A stretch of DNA of 42,998 bases from positions 1 through 42,998 of the forward strand of contig CAZOAJ010000015.1 of the NCBI GenBank assembly GCA_964577935.1, written 5' to 3'. Each line of letters starts with the position of its first letter. Position 1 is the stretch's first letter. The DNA is from JABDGV01 sp964577935. GTDB taxonomy: Bacteria > Chlamydiota > Chlamydiia > Chlamydiales > FEN-1388. Positions 1 to 8,693 of this stretch are shown in pieces. The position numbers and the translations under genes are program-made. The notes under the pieces are model-generated. The model was not told the origin of the DNA and searched no databases. It was given only the letters and a program-made list of their open reading frames with translations.

Positions 1-2643
1 CCGTAGAAAACGGTCGATCTTTTCAGTTCCACGTCGATATGCCGTTCGTCCGGAAAGCCCCTCTTCTCGCATACTTTGGCTGCTCTGATTGCTACTCCAT
101 GCGAAAATACCCTGATTAATAGGATTTGAAGACAGAGCTGGATTCGCAAGCGAAGTTCCAAGTGAAGATTGCAGGAGAGCTGCTCGCAAAATTGTGGTTC
201 TAAAACCAGACCCAGATATTGGATCAGTAGTCGATTCAGCATCACCTATAATGACGCAATTAGTCGTGCTTGCTTGAATAAAGTTCTTTTCAGCGGCGGT
301 AACTTGTGCGGCAACAACAGAAGCTTTCTTATAATCCATAGGAAGAAACTCAACTTCGCTTCCTGGAGAACGGGAATATAAAAGAGTAAAAAGGTCTCGT
401 TGTTCAATGGAGGCATTTTTGACGAGTTGAGATTCCTCCTTCTCTATATCAGCTAATTTCTTTGTGCATTTCTCTAAATCATTCTTTAAGTTTGTCGCTT
501 CATTAATTTTTGATGTATTGCCTAGTGCAGGTGCATTTTTAAAATCTGCATTTTCAAAAATAGCTATAACTGCATCTTTAAATTCTTGCTTTTTCTTTTC
601 GTTTTTAAAATCTCTAATCATTTGCTCAGGGTTACTGAGCTGATTTATTAATAGATCATACTTGTCCTTTAAATTCCCATTAAGCTTATCTCCGAGAGCG
701 TCTCCTGCTGTCATCAATTGTTCTCTAAATGCACCTATCGCAGCAGCTTGTGCAACTTGAAGATCCTTTATGAGCTTTTCCTCTTCTGGCTTTAGGGTTA
801 GGTACATATAATCAGATTGAGGTGTGCCGAGGAGTATCATCGCTCGCTGAAATTGTTCTGCAAGAGCTTTGAGAGGATCTTGAACTTCTTTCATTCGTCG
901 ATAAAGCTCGAAGCCATGCTTGATAAGAAATGGAAGCATTTTGAGTGCAAGAAGAAGCTTTTGTGCTGTTTTTTGAACTTTGGCTGCAAATTCGATTTTT
1001 GATATTTCTTTATTGTCGAAAAATGAAAATGCCATTCGCGTTTTGCTTGACTCTTTTGTCTGCCCAACTCCAAGCAGTTGTCTCGTTGTGCTTTGAAATC
1101 CCTCTGAAACAAGTAGGATTTCAGGTTCGATTACTTTTTCTTGTCCACTCAGTTTTACTTTTGCTCTTCCCGTGGGATTTGTCTGATTGTCCTTTTCGAC
1201 TTCTATAGATTCGATTCTTGTGCTGTATCTAATCACATCTTCTTTAGGAGTCTCTTGAATCTCTGCTATACGCTGAAGCATTGCGTCTTGCAAATCACAA
1301 ATTTTAGCTTGGAAGAACTTCTCTGACACATGCTTTGCAAATGCTCGCTGGTCAGCAATTAAAAGATCATTAATGCCAAAAAAGTCTAATAACTTCGTGT
1401 CAGCTGAGGAGCTATGTTGTCCTTGAAGGCTTTGAAACATTTTTAAATTGGTTGGATCATCTTCTTTCCCAAGTGCAAGAATATTCTCTCTTTGTTGTGC
1501 GCTGTCTTTTGTTCTGCTTTCGAGAATAGTAAAGGATCTATTTTGAACAGCTTGCATAAGACCGAACATGAGTCCGCCCGGGCCTGCTCCTGAGATAAGA
1601 ATATCGTTTTGATTATTTTGTGAAGTGAAACTATTTCTTATTATTTTAAGGCCTTCAAGCTTTGCTTCAGCCAATAATTTTCGATCGGAAAGTAAGCGAG
1701 ATATGTCAGAATCTTTAATATTTTTACAGTCTTGAACATAACCGAGGAGGCTCTTAAGGTTAACATAATCTTGATCTTGAGAAAACAGTGTATCTATCTC
1801 TTTACAATCAATTGGAAAGTCGATGGGATTATTGCGTAGCTGAAAATTGATGGTGTGTAACTTAACAAGAAATTTATTATATTTTTCAGGGGTTGTATGC
1901 TTTCCCTTTTCGTTCAGATACAGCTCATTAAGGGCTGTAAATTGAGCTTTCATGCGATCTTTGGCCGCATTATATTGGTCTGTAATACTATCAATCCATT
2001 CTTTTATTGAAGCATGATCTTCAGTAAGGTTGTTTTTAATAGATTCTAATTTTTTGATGTCGTCAGAAGTAATTCGCTCATTCCTAAATTGAAGTTTGCT
2101 TACTATCTCCATAAGGGTTTTGCAATCGTTTTTAAGCTTTGAATTACTTTTGAGCTGATCGATCAAATCTTCAAAATTTACTACAGACTTTTGAGTGCCT
2201 ATCTTTTCTCTGCTTTCCAGTTTTTTTACGGTGGACTTTGCTAAATCTATTGTTCTGTTGGCAGAAAGGAGGGCTTTTGTGGCCTCCAGAATGTGCTTAT
2301 CTAGATCTTTAATTGGCTTTTTGAAGGTTCTCTTAAGCGTATGCATGTTTGTAAGAAGGGCTTGATAGGTCTCTTTAATTGCACTCAATTTATTTTCTAA
2401 TTTTTTTGCTTCAGTGGGGTTCTCCTCAAACTGAATTCGCGCTTTGAGAAGCTTTACGCTTTTTCTAAACTCATTTTGCACTTTATTAAAGCCAGTTTTT
2501 GTCTCTTGTAAGATTCGTGCAATGTCTTGGACTTTTTTATCTTTTTGATTCTTTATCGCATCCTTTAACTCCTTCGAAAGGGTATCGCAAGCTGTAGTAA
2601 AGTTATTGGTCTGCTCGGTAAAATCAGGAAGTGACATTGACAT
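1..2643 (-). CDS. FAD-dependent monooxygenase-like protein with long coiled-coil N-terminus (partial, 3' end outside window)
   Basis: The minus strand is open for 881 codons from ATG 2643 to the window edge with no stop, so the C-terminus is missing. An AAAGAAAGG ribosome site lies about 9 nt before the start. Residues 1 to about 340 are charged, Lys/Glu-rich and helical, consistent with coiled coil. A dinucleotide-binding motif, ISGAGPGG, sits at about 350-357, followed by an acidic residue after the second strand (ILESR). SEGFQSTTRQLLG resembles the DG-x-S-x-x-R motif. IIGDAESTTDP with G800-D801 matches the second FAD motif of flavin monooxygenases. The two FAD motifs are about 450 residues apart against roughly 270-300 in typical members, and the extra length is a helical, charged insertion at about 620-780. 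C. trachomatis has a monooxygenase (CT148, mhpA) near ligA (CT146), so this may be an elaborated relative. A MICAL-like relationship is possible. The substrate cannot be inferred. Confidence 0.8.
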   Translation of the reverse strand, partial: MSMSLPDFTEQTNNFTTACDTLSKELKDAIKNQKDKKVQDIARILQETKTGFNKVQNEFRKSVKLLKARIQFEENPTEAKKLENKLSAIKETYQALLTNMHTLKRTFKKPIKDLDKHILEATKALLSANRTIDLAKSTVKKLESREKIGTQKSVVNFEDLIDQLKSNSKLKNDCKTLMEIVSKLQFRNERITSDDIKKLESIKNNLTEDHASIKEWIDSITDQYNAAKDRMKAQFTALNELYLNEKGKHTTPEKYNKFLVKLHTINFQLRNNPIDFPIDCKEIDTLFSQDQDYVNLKSLLGYVQDCKNIKDSDISRLLSDRKLLAEAKLEGLKIIRNSFTSQNNQNDILISGAGPGGLMFGLMQAVQNRSFTILESRTKDSAQQRENILALGKEDDPTNLKMFQSLQGQHSSSADTKLLDFFGINDLLIADQRAFAKHVSEKFFQAKICDLQDAMLQRIAEIQETPKEDVIRYSTRIESIEVEKDNQTNPTGRAKVKLSGQEKVIEPEILLVSEGFQSTTRQLLGVGQTKESSKTRMAFSFFDNKEISKIEFAAKVQKTAQKLLLALKMLPFLIKHGFELYRRMKEVQDPLKALAEQFQRAMILLGTPQSDYMYLTLKPEEEKLIKDLQVAQAAAIGAFREQLMTAGDALGDKLNGNLKDKYDLLINQLSNPEQMIRDFKNEKKKQEFKDAVIAIFENADFKNAPALGNTSKINEATNLKNDLEKCTKKLADIEKEESQLVKNASIEQRDLFTLLYSRSPGSEVEFLPMDYKKASVVAAQVTAAEKNFIQASTTNCVIIGDAESTTDPISGSGFRTTILRAALLQSSLGTSLANPALSSNPINQGIFAWSSNQSSQSMREEGLSGRTAYRRGTEKIDRFLR

Positions 2644-2796
2644 ACAGCTCAACCTTTCTTTATGTGATAACTCGAGAGCATCTTGTTGAAATTTTCATTT
2701 ATCATTTGTTTCTTATTGCATAAAGAATAATTTTGATGCCTTGTGCGATGGAGAATGAATTGATATAGTCAAAATTATTTGAGGGGAGTGGAATCA
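2644..2796. promoter_or_regulatory. Divergent intergenic region
   Basis: This 153-bp AT-rich gap separates the divergent monooxygenase-like gene and the unknown gene at 2797, so it should hold a promoter for each direction. I could not pick a convincing -35/-10 pair. The GAGGGGAG at 2781-2788 is the ribosome site of the plus-strand gene. Confidence 0.4.
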
Positions 2797-4038
2797 GTGA
2801 AAGCGCCGGATCCTAAAAGTAGAATTGTTAAGGAACTTGAATACATTGCCTCACTTGAGCATGGCCAGCAGTTTATCGATCTAGGTGCAGTTGTTTCCAA
2901 AAGACTTTTTGAGCTAGTAAAGAATCGTTTTCAAGAGAGTTCTCAAGATGCATCCATCCCTTTAGAGGGGTTATTGGCAGATGACTCGTTAATATATCAA
3001 ACGATTGAATCGAACGTTATCGCAATTTTTGCTCGTGTTCTTCACCAAATTCATCAGCACCGTGAACAAAATCACTACTTTTTCTTAGAAGATTTAGGTC
3101 AGGCATTAGATCAAGTTGTTGATCAGAGACATGTCTCTTTAACGGCCTATTTTGACGAATTAATCGAGCTTGTTACCTGTATAGCATTTCCGGAAGGAGC
3201 TGCAGATCTCATACTGCCTATTGAAGGAATGGCAGTTTCTTTCATACGTCCTATTGTATGGAAAATGCTGCAGGATGCATTTAAGAAGGAATGTGGTAGC
3301 TATTTTCAACATCTTATATCTGTTCAGTCAAGGGAGTCTCTCTTTTGTACCCTTCTTGAGAAGATTGAACAAGAAATGAAGCCCGATATATCAGTAGAGG
3401 TTTCGTCAAAAGAGATTTCGTCAAAATCCAACGGACATCATAGCGCATCGTGTATATCCTCACATGGGATAGAGGTTCTTCGTAAATCAATTACAAACTT
3501 TCTCTTTAAATATATTAAATCGATTAGTCCAAGTTTGTATGAAGAGCGAAAAGAGGATCTCCTCTTAGCGATGCAGCCGATGAGTTCAAAAATTTCAAGA
3601 GTACTCGCAGGAGTTGGAGATGAAGATCTTTTTTTCTATCTTATGAGTGGCTCGTGGCAATCAATATCAAAGGTCCGTGCTGAGCAAGAAATAATTCAAA
3701 AAATTGCCTCCATTAGCCGGGATCGAGATGGGCTCATTCGATTGGTTATGGAACAGATTCCTCAGCAGGCTACATCCGTTGAGGAGTATGTGGCTGCAAT
3801 TTCTTCTCCAGGAGATATGTTAAAGCTTGTTCTACGTAATGGAGGGCAGAGTTATTTTATGGATGTCTTTGCTCAAAGCGCTGTCGACAAGCTGCAAGAA
3901 GGGGATTGGCTTGAAAGATTTCTCGGAGCTTGGTTCTTATCCATTCGCACTCAAGCCCATGCGCAATTGTTTTTAGAGGTAGTGCGAAATTTTCTAAAAA
4001 ATATGGCGGGCAGAGAATATAAACATATTTTTAATTAA
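2797..4038 (+). CDS. Hypothetical protein, largely helical
   Basis: I do not recognise this 413-residue protein. The reading frame opens at TTG 2779, but a strong ribosome site GAGGGGAG (2781-2788) lies 8 nt before GTG 2797, so GTG 2797 is the likely start. The sequence looks almost entirely alpha-helical, with no signal peptide and no clear transmembrane segment. A stretch around residues 120-150 is moderately hydrophobic. A Ser/Lys-rich linker near residues 200-220 divides the protein into two helical halves. No catalytic or metal-binding motif is evident. It lies 129 bp upstream of mtaB on the same strand and may be the first gene of the run that ends with ligA. A chlamydia-specific family is likely but not shown. 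Confidence 0.75.
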   Translation: MKAPDPKSRIVKELEYIASLEHGQQFIDLGAVVSKRLFELVKNRFQESSQDASIPLEGLLADDSLIYQTIESNVIAIFARVLHQIHQHREQNHYFFLEDLGQALDQVVDQRHVSLTAYFDELIELVTCIAFPEGAADLILPIEGMAVSFIRPIVWKMLQDAFKKECGSYFQHLISVQSRESLFCTLLEKIEQEMKPDISVEVSSKEISSKSNGHHSASCISSHGIEVLRKSITNFLFKYIKSISPSLYEERKEDLLLAMQPMSSKISRVLAGVGDEDLFFYLMSGSWQSISKVRAEQEIIQKIASISRDRDGLIRLVMEQIPQQATSVEEYVAAISSPGDMLKLVLRNGGQSYFMDVFAQSAVDKLQEGDWLERFLGAWFLSIRTQAHAQLFLEVVRNFLKNMAGREYKHIFN

Positions 4039-4167
4039 TAGATCTCTTCGAGCGATTTATCGTGATCTTTTTATCTTCTTGTGTTGAATTTCAGGAGTGG
4101 TAAACCCAAAGCTTAAGTTATAATCTGTGGTTTAGTTTTTAAATTGAACGTCTCTCCATAGTTGCTC

Positions 4168-5484
4168 ATGTCAAAGAAATTTAAAATAGTTGCATTAGGT
4201 TGTAGAACCAATCAGTATGAAGCTCAAGCTGTACGGAATCAGCTTTTGGGTCTAGGTCATTCGCAGGCGTCAGAAGAAGAGCAGGCTGATATCTATGTCG
4301 TGAATTCATGTACGGTCACGGAAAGTGCTGACGCAAGTTCACGTCATATCGTTCGATCCTTTATTCGAGAAAACCCGGAAGCGAAGGTTATCGTTACAGG
4401 ATGTCTTGCTGAACGTGACCCTAAGTCTCTTGAAAGTATTGAAGGGGTAACCAAAGTTGTCTCGAATAAGGACAAAGAGTTTCTTGTTCAGGCTTTATTT
4501 CCTGACGAAGAAATACCTGAGTTTGCCATCAAGCAATTTGAAGCACATACTCGAGCCTTTGTTAAGGTCCAGGATGGATGTAATTCCTTCTGCTCCTACT
4601 GTATTATTCCCTATGTTCGAGGGCGTTCTAGGTCGAGATCTCTTCAAGATATCCTGAAAGAAGTGCAAGAGCTTGTTTCCAATGGCTATAAAGAGATTGT
4701 TCTCACAGGAATCAATATAGGTGACTATGACGGCGGAGTTGAATCAACAGAAACTCCTGTCCGACTTTGCGATCTTGTTCGCGCTGTGGACGCGCTTTCT
4801 GGAGTTGAGCGAATTCGAATATCATCGATTGATCCGGATGAAGTTGATGATGATCTTTTACAGGCAGTAATTTTTGGAAAAAAGACCTGTAAATCCATGC
4901 ACGTAGTTTTACAGGCAGGGTCAAATTCCATACTTAAACGAATGAACCGTAAGTATACAAAACAGATTTTCTTCGACACTATCCGAAGGCTTAAGGCGGC
5001 ATGCCCTGATTTTACCTTTACGACAGATATCATAGTTGGGTTTCCTGGTGAGACTGAAGGTGACTTTGAAGAGACTTTAGATGCGGTTCGCCAAGTTCGA
5101 TTCGCCAAGGTCCATACTTTCCCATATAGTTCTAGGCCAAGAACAAAGGCTGCGACGTTCACCAATAAAGTTCCTTCTGAAGCCATTCGAGATCGAAAGT
5201 CAAAACTTATCAGACTTACTGAGCAAGTTTCATACCAGCTCAGATCCGAATATATCGGAAGAACAATGACTATTTTGACTGAGTCATCAGATGAGAATGC
5301 GTCTTTTGGCCATACCGATAATTTTCTTCCTGTCAAAATTGAAGGAATATCCATTCCCTCAAATCAACTTGTGGATGTGAAAATTATTGGAAATACTCCC
5401 GAGTCTTTACTTGGCGAGGTTGAAAGTCATAAGCTGTTAGCGAGTACACAACCAAACGACATGAAAGAGATTGCGAGGTCCTAA
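4168..5484 (+). CDS. mtaB: tRNA t6A37 methylthiotransferase MtaB
   Basis: This radical-SAM enzyme adds a methylthio group to t6A at position 37 of ANN-decoding tRNAs, giving ms2t6A. The N-terminal UPF0004 domain carries the three cluster cysteines C12 (LGCRTNQ), C48 (NSCTVT) and C79 (VTGC). The radical-SAM motif DGCNSFCSYC gives C138, C142 and C145 in a CX3CX2C pattern. A C-terminal TRAM-like region follows. The NSCTVT-x-x-AD-x-x-SR pattern and the NPEA-x-VIVTGC segment favour MtaB (YqeV) over MiaB, and a separate MiaB is encoded at 11881. The length of 438 residues is usual. ATG 4168 is chosen over the in-frame TTG 4162 because it begins directly before the conserved first strand. It is followed after 7 bp by the next gene, so they are probably co-transcribed. 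Confidence 0.93.
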   Translation: MSKKFKIVALGCRTNQYEAQAVRNQLLGLGHSQASEEEQADIYVVNSCTVTESADASSRHIVRSFIRENPEAKVIVTGCLAERDPKSLESIEGVTKVVSNKDKEFLVQALFPDEEIPEFAIKQFEAHTRAFVKVQDGCNSFCSYCIIPYVRGRSRSRSLQDILKEVQELVSNGYKEIVLTGINIGDYDGGVESTETPVRLCDLVRAVDALSGVERIRISSIDPDEVDDDLLQAVIFGKKTCKSMHVVLQAGSNSILKRMNRKYTKQIFFDTIRRLKAACPDFTFTTDIIVGFPGETEGDFEETLDAVRQVRFAKVHTFPYSSRPRTKAATFTNKVPSEAIRDRKSKLIRLTEQVSYQLRSEYIGRTMTILTESSDENASFGHTDNFLPVKIEGISIPSNQLVDVKIIGNTPESLLGEVESHKLLASTQPNDMKEIARS

Positions 5485-5491
5485 ATACGAA

Positions 5492-6502
5492 ATGAGAATC
5501 GATATTCTGAAGCATGCGACAGTTATTCTACATACTCCTGGAACACCCCTTCTTATTCCATCTACGCCCTATATAGTCACTGCCTATCCAACATGTATTG
5601 TGATCGATAATTTCCAGACAAAACAGAAAACGGAAGTTTCTATTGAAATTCCTGGAAAATCCCTTGAATTCAATGTTAAGGCAGATCTTGAAAAAGGATA
5701 TGTCGAAATTGCAGGGAGGTCTCATAAAGGCTTTTATCGTGCATGTGTAGAGCGTAAAGACACAGATCTCCATATTTACCCTCATAAGGGGTGTGGTTTT
5801 CAAGAGGTGAGGTTACCCTTCGAGAGATATGTAAAAAATGAATCTCAACTTACTTCTAGATTGTCATTTGGAGTCCACAAGTCACTTGATTGGGCAAAGG
5901 TTGTCTCACGAGATGATATGCTTGAAATGCTCCCGCTTCTTTTTGCTGTTTCAAAAGGATATCGTTCAGCTCATGAATCTGGTGATTCTTTACTGCAGCA
6001 ATTGCTTCGTACAACTTGCGATCCTGAAGCAAGAGGTTCATTATTATCACATCTAAAAGATTGCGTTCGCGCTTCTATGAAGGGAGTTTTTGCTCCCTTT
6101 GGACATGACCCTGAGCATTGGGGATACACACTTCCTGCTTCAAACTTGAGTACGTCAGAGTTTCTAGGTCTTATGAATGAGACCATTTTGAATATGTTTA
6201 TTCAACGAAGTGAGGGTGTTCTGAGCATTCTACAAGCTTTGCCGGTTGAGGCTCATAGTGGAAGGCTTATTGGTATTGAGCTTTCAGGGCTTGGAATAGA
6301 AATCGAATGGACAAAGAAAAAAATACGTCGACTTTTCATTGATGCTTTTACTTCCCAAGAGATTTATCTTAAACTTCCGGATGGCCTTAAATCATTTAGA
6401 ATGCGGACTTCGAAACAGGAAAAGGGAGTTATTCATTCAAGTGGATTACCTCTTTCACTTCAAGCTGGTAATCGTTACTATCTCGATCACTTCGAACGTT
6501 AA
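5492..6502 (+). CDS. Conserved chlamydial hypothetical, possible glycan-associated protein upstream of glgB
   Basis: This 336-residue protein has no signal peptide. From about residue 240 a segment (LQALP, then GRLIGIELSGLGIEIEW and a short beta-rich tail) resembles the C-terminal beta-sandwich of GH95-type glycoside hydrolases, where an 'ALP..W..G.v.GLrarGGf.vd..W' pattern is usual. I see no catalytic domain of that family, so any enzymatic role is open. It lies 13 bp upstream of glgB. C. trachomatis also has a hypothetical gene (CT865) beside glgB (CT866), which supports a conserved pair linked to glycogen metabolism. ATG 5492 is preferred, although a TTG at 5471 inside the end of mtaB is in frame and the GCGAGG ribosome site is rather far (13 nt) from ATG 5492. 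The functional idea is inference from neighbourhood and a weak motif match. Confidence 0.7.
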   Translation: MRIDILKHATVILHTPGTPLLIPSTPYIVTAYPTCIVIDNFQTKQKTEVSIEIPGKSLEFNVKADLEKGYVEIAGRSHKGFYRACVERKDTDLHIYPHKGCGFQEVRLPFERYVKNESQLTSRLSFGVHKSLDWAKVVSRDDMLEMLPLLFAVSKGYRSAHESGDSLLQQLLRTTCDPEARGSLLSHLKDCVRASMKGVFAPFGHDPEHWGYTLPASNLSTSEFLGLMNETILNMFIQRSEGVLSILQALPVEAHSGRLIGIELSGLGIEIEWTKKKIRRLFIDAFTSQEIYLKLPDGLKSFRMRTSKQEKGVIHSSGLPLSLQAGNRYYLDHFER

Positions 6503-6515
6503 GAGATAGAACGAC

Positions 6516-8693
6516 ATGATGGCTATGCATCGAACTGATCTTGCAAATAATTTTGCAAATGATTGTCTCCAAAACCTTACTGCTATATATCCCCACAATC
6601 CTCACTCGATCTTAGGACTTCATAGAAGAGGTGTTGAATCAGTAATTCGTGTTTATCGGCCGGAGGCTCAAGAGCTTTTTATTGAGCTGTATGGTTTTCC
6701 GGTTGCTATGCATAAAGTTCATAACGATGGTCTTTTTGAACTTTCAGTTCCTCCTGATACTACAAGGATCGATTATCGCATCTATCATACGAACGGTCTT
6801 TTAGCTCATGACCCCTATTCCTTTTGGCCGACGTTCGGCGACGTAGATCAATACCTCTTTGGTAAAGGCGTTCATTACGATCTCCATCGTAAAATGGGAG
6901 CTCGTCTCATGGTTCATGAGGGGATCGCAGGCGTTGCATTTACCGTATGGGCTCCGTCTGCGAGGTCTGTAAGTCTTGTCGCTGATTTTAACCATTGGGA
7001 TGGACGGGTGACTCCAATGCGTTCCCTAGGCTCATCGGGTGTTTGGGAAATTTTCGTTCCTGGGCTATCTGAAGGCTCTCTCTATAAATTTGAGGTCCGA
7101 ACCCAGCAGGGTGAGCTTAAGCTTAAAACAGATCCATATGGACACGAATTTGAGATGCGACCAAAAAGTGCCTGCTTGGTCAAAAATTTAGATTCGTATA
7201 CCTGGCATGACGATTCCTGGATGCAGAATCGAAAAAAACTAACCCTTAATAGGCCTATAAATATCTATGAGGTTCATTTAGGATCATGGAAACGAGGAAT
7301 GCATGGAGAGTTTCTGCAGTATAGAGAGCTCGCCTTTGAGCTTTCAAGTTATTGCCGAGAGATGGGATACACTCATATAGAACTTATGCCGATTAGCGAG
7401 CATCCCTTTGATCAATCGTGGGGATATCAGGTTACTGGCTTTCTGGCTGCAAGTTCTCGATTTGGGTCCCTCGAGGATTTTCAGTATTTTGTCGACATCT
7501 TTCATCAAAATGGGATTGGAGTTGTTTTGGACTGGGTTCCAGGGCATTTTCCTGTTGATGATTTTGCGCTTGCTCGATTTGATGGAACCTCGCTTTATGA
7601 GCATGAAGATGGGCGTCAAGGATTTCATCCTCATTGGAACACGCTTATTTTTAATTTCGGACGTCATGAGGTTTGTAACTTTTTAATTTCATCAGCGCTT
7701 TTCTGGCTTGATGTAATGCATATTGATGGGCTTCGTGTCGATGCCGTAGCTTCGATGCTCTATCTTGACTATGGCAGGGATAATGGTGAGTGGATCCCTA
7801 ATCGATTTGGGGGAAAGGAAAACCTCGAAGCGATTGAATTCTTAAAACATGCAAACTCCATTATACATCAACGCTTTCCTGGTGTTTTGACGATTGCAGA
7901 AGAGTCGACATCATTTTATGGGATATCGCATGCTCTTTCCGATAATGGTATAGGCTTTGATTTGAAATGGAATATGGGCTGGATGAATGATACCCTGCGG
8001 TATATACAGAAAGAGCCTATACATAGAGCCTTCCATCATAATGACCTGACCTTCAGTATGCTCTATGCGTATTCTGAGAAATTCGCTCTTGTCCTTTCTC
8101 ATGACGAAGTGGTTCATGGAAAGAAAAGTTTGCTCGCAAAAATGCCTGGAGACATGTGGCAGCAGTTTGCAAATCTTCGTCTGCTTCTTAGCTATATGAT
8201 GACACAGCCTGGGAAAAAACTTCTCTTTATGGGTTCTGAAATTGGACAATGGAATGAATGGAATTGCAACGTATCTCTAGAATGGTTTTTGCTGCAATTT
8301 CCAAATCATAAGGGACTACAAAATTGCATTCGTGATCTAAATCATCTATATCTTGTTCGTAGTGAATTATGGGCCGATGACTTCTCATACAGCGGTTTTT
8401 CATGGGTCGATTTTTCCGATCATAAGAACAGTGTTCTAGCCTTCCTAAGAAAAGATCCTCAGATTCCTCACAGGGCGTTGCTCGTGCTTTTACACTTTTC
8501 TCCTCAATATTTTGATAAGTATCAATTGAATCTTGGAGGTGTTCAAGCGCTTCGCGAGCTTTTTAATAGTGATGATCAGCGCTATGGAGGGTCTGGAAAG
8601 GCAAATCTTGGCACGTTTATTGGATACGGAAATATATCGGTAGCACTTGCTCCTTTAGCTTGTCAAATCTATGAGGTGGATTTTTGGACATAA
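6516..8693 (+). CDS. glgB: 1,4-alpha-glucan branching enzyme GlgB
   Basis: GlgB transfers alpha-1,4 chains to alpha-1,6 branch points in glycogen. The 725-residue length is usual for the long bacterial form with an N-terminal carbohydrate-binding module (FTVWAPSARSVSLVADFNHW, about residues 143-162) before a GH13 catalytic barrel. All GH13 landmarks are present: DWVPGHFP (region I), DGLRVDAVASM with nucleophile D409, TIAEEST with acid/base E462, and LSHDEVVHGK with D530. Three methionines (6516, 6519, 6525) could start the protein; 6516 lies 8 to 9 nt after a weak AAGAGA ribosome site. The gene overlaps ligA by 10 bp at its 3' end, suggesting translational coupling. Cytoplasmic. Confidence 0.96.
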   Translation: MMAMHRTDLANNFANDCLQNLTAIYPHNPHSILGLHRRGVESVIRVYRPEAQELFIELYGFPVAMHKVHNDGLFELSVPPDTTRIDYRIYHTNGLLAHDPYSFWPTFGDVDQYLFGKGVHYDLHRKMGARLMVHEGIAGVAFTVWAPSARSVSLVADFNHWDGRVTPMRSLGSSGVWEIFVPGLSEGSLYKFEVRTQQGELKLKTDPYGHEFEMRPKSACLVKNLDSYTWHDDSWMQNRKKLTLNRPINIYEVHLGSWKRGMHGEFLQYRELAFELSSYCREMGYTHIELMPISEHPFDQSWGYQVTGFLAASSRFGSLEDFQYFVDIFHQNGIGVVLDWVPGHFPVDDFALARFDGTSLYEHEDGRQGFHPHWNTLIFNFGRHEVCNFLISSALFWLDVMHIDGLRVDAVASMLYLDYGRDNGEWIPNRFGGKENLEAIEFLKHANSIIHQRFPGVLTIAEESTSFYGISHALSDNGIGFDLKWNMGWMNDTLRYIQKEPIHRAFHHNDLTFSMLYAYSEKFALVLSHDEVVHGKKSLLAKMPGDMWQQFANLRLLLSYMMTQPGKKLLFMGSEIGQWNEWNCNVSLEWFLLQFPNHKGLQNCIRDLNHLYLVRSELWADDFSYSGFSWVDFSDHKNSVLAFLRKDPQIPHRALLVLLHFSPQYFDKYQLNLGGVQALRELFNSDDQRYGGSGKANLGTFIGYGNISVALAPLACQIYEVDFWT

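Noticed and set aside
817..1326. Several short frames on both strands
   Set aside because: All fall inside the continuous minus-strand monooxygenase-like frame that is open from 2643 to the left edge.
4725..5354. A 209-codon open frame on the minus strand
   Set aside because: It lies entirely antisense to mtaB, has no recognisable motif and no ribosome site, so it is a shadow frame.
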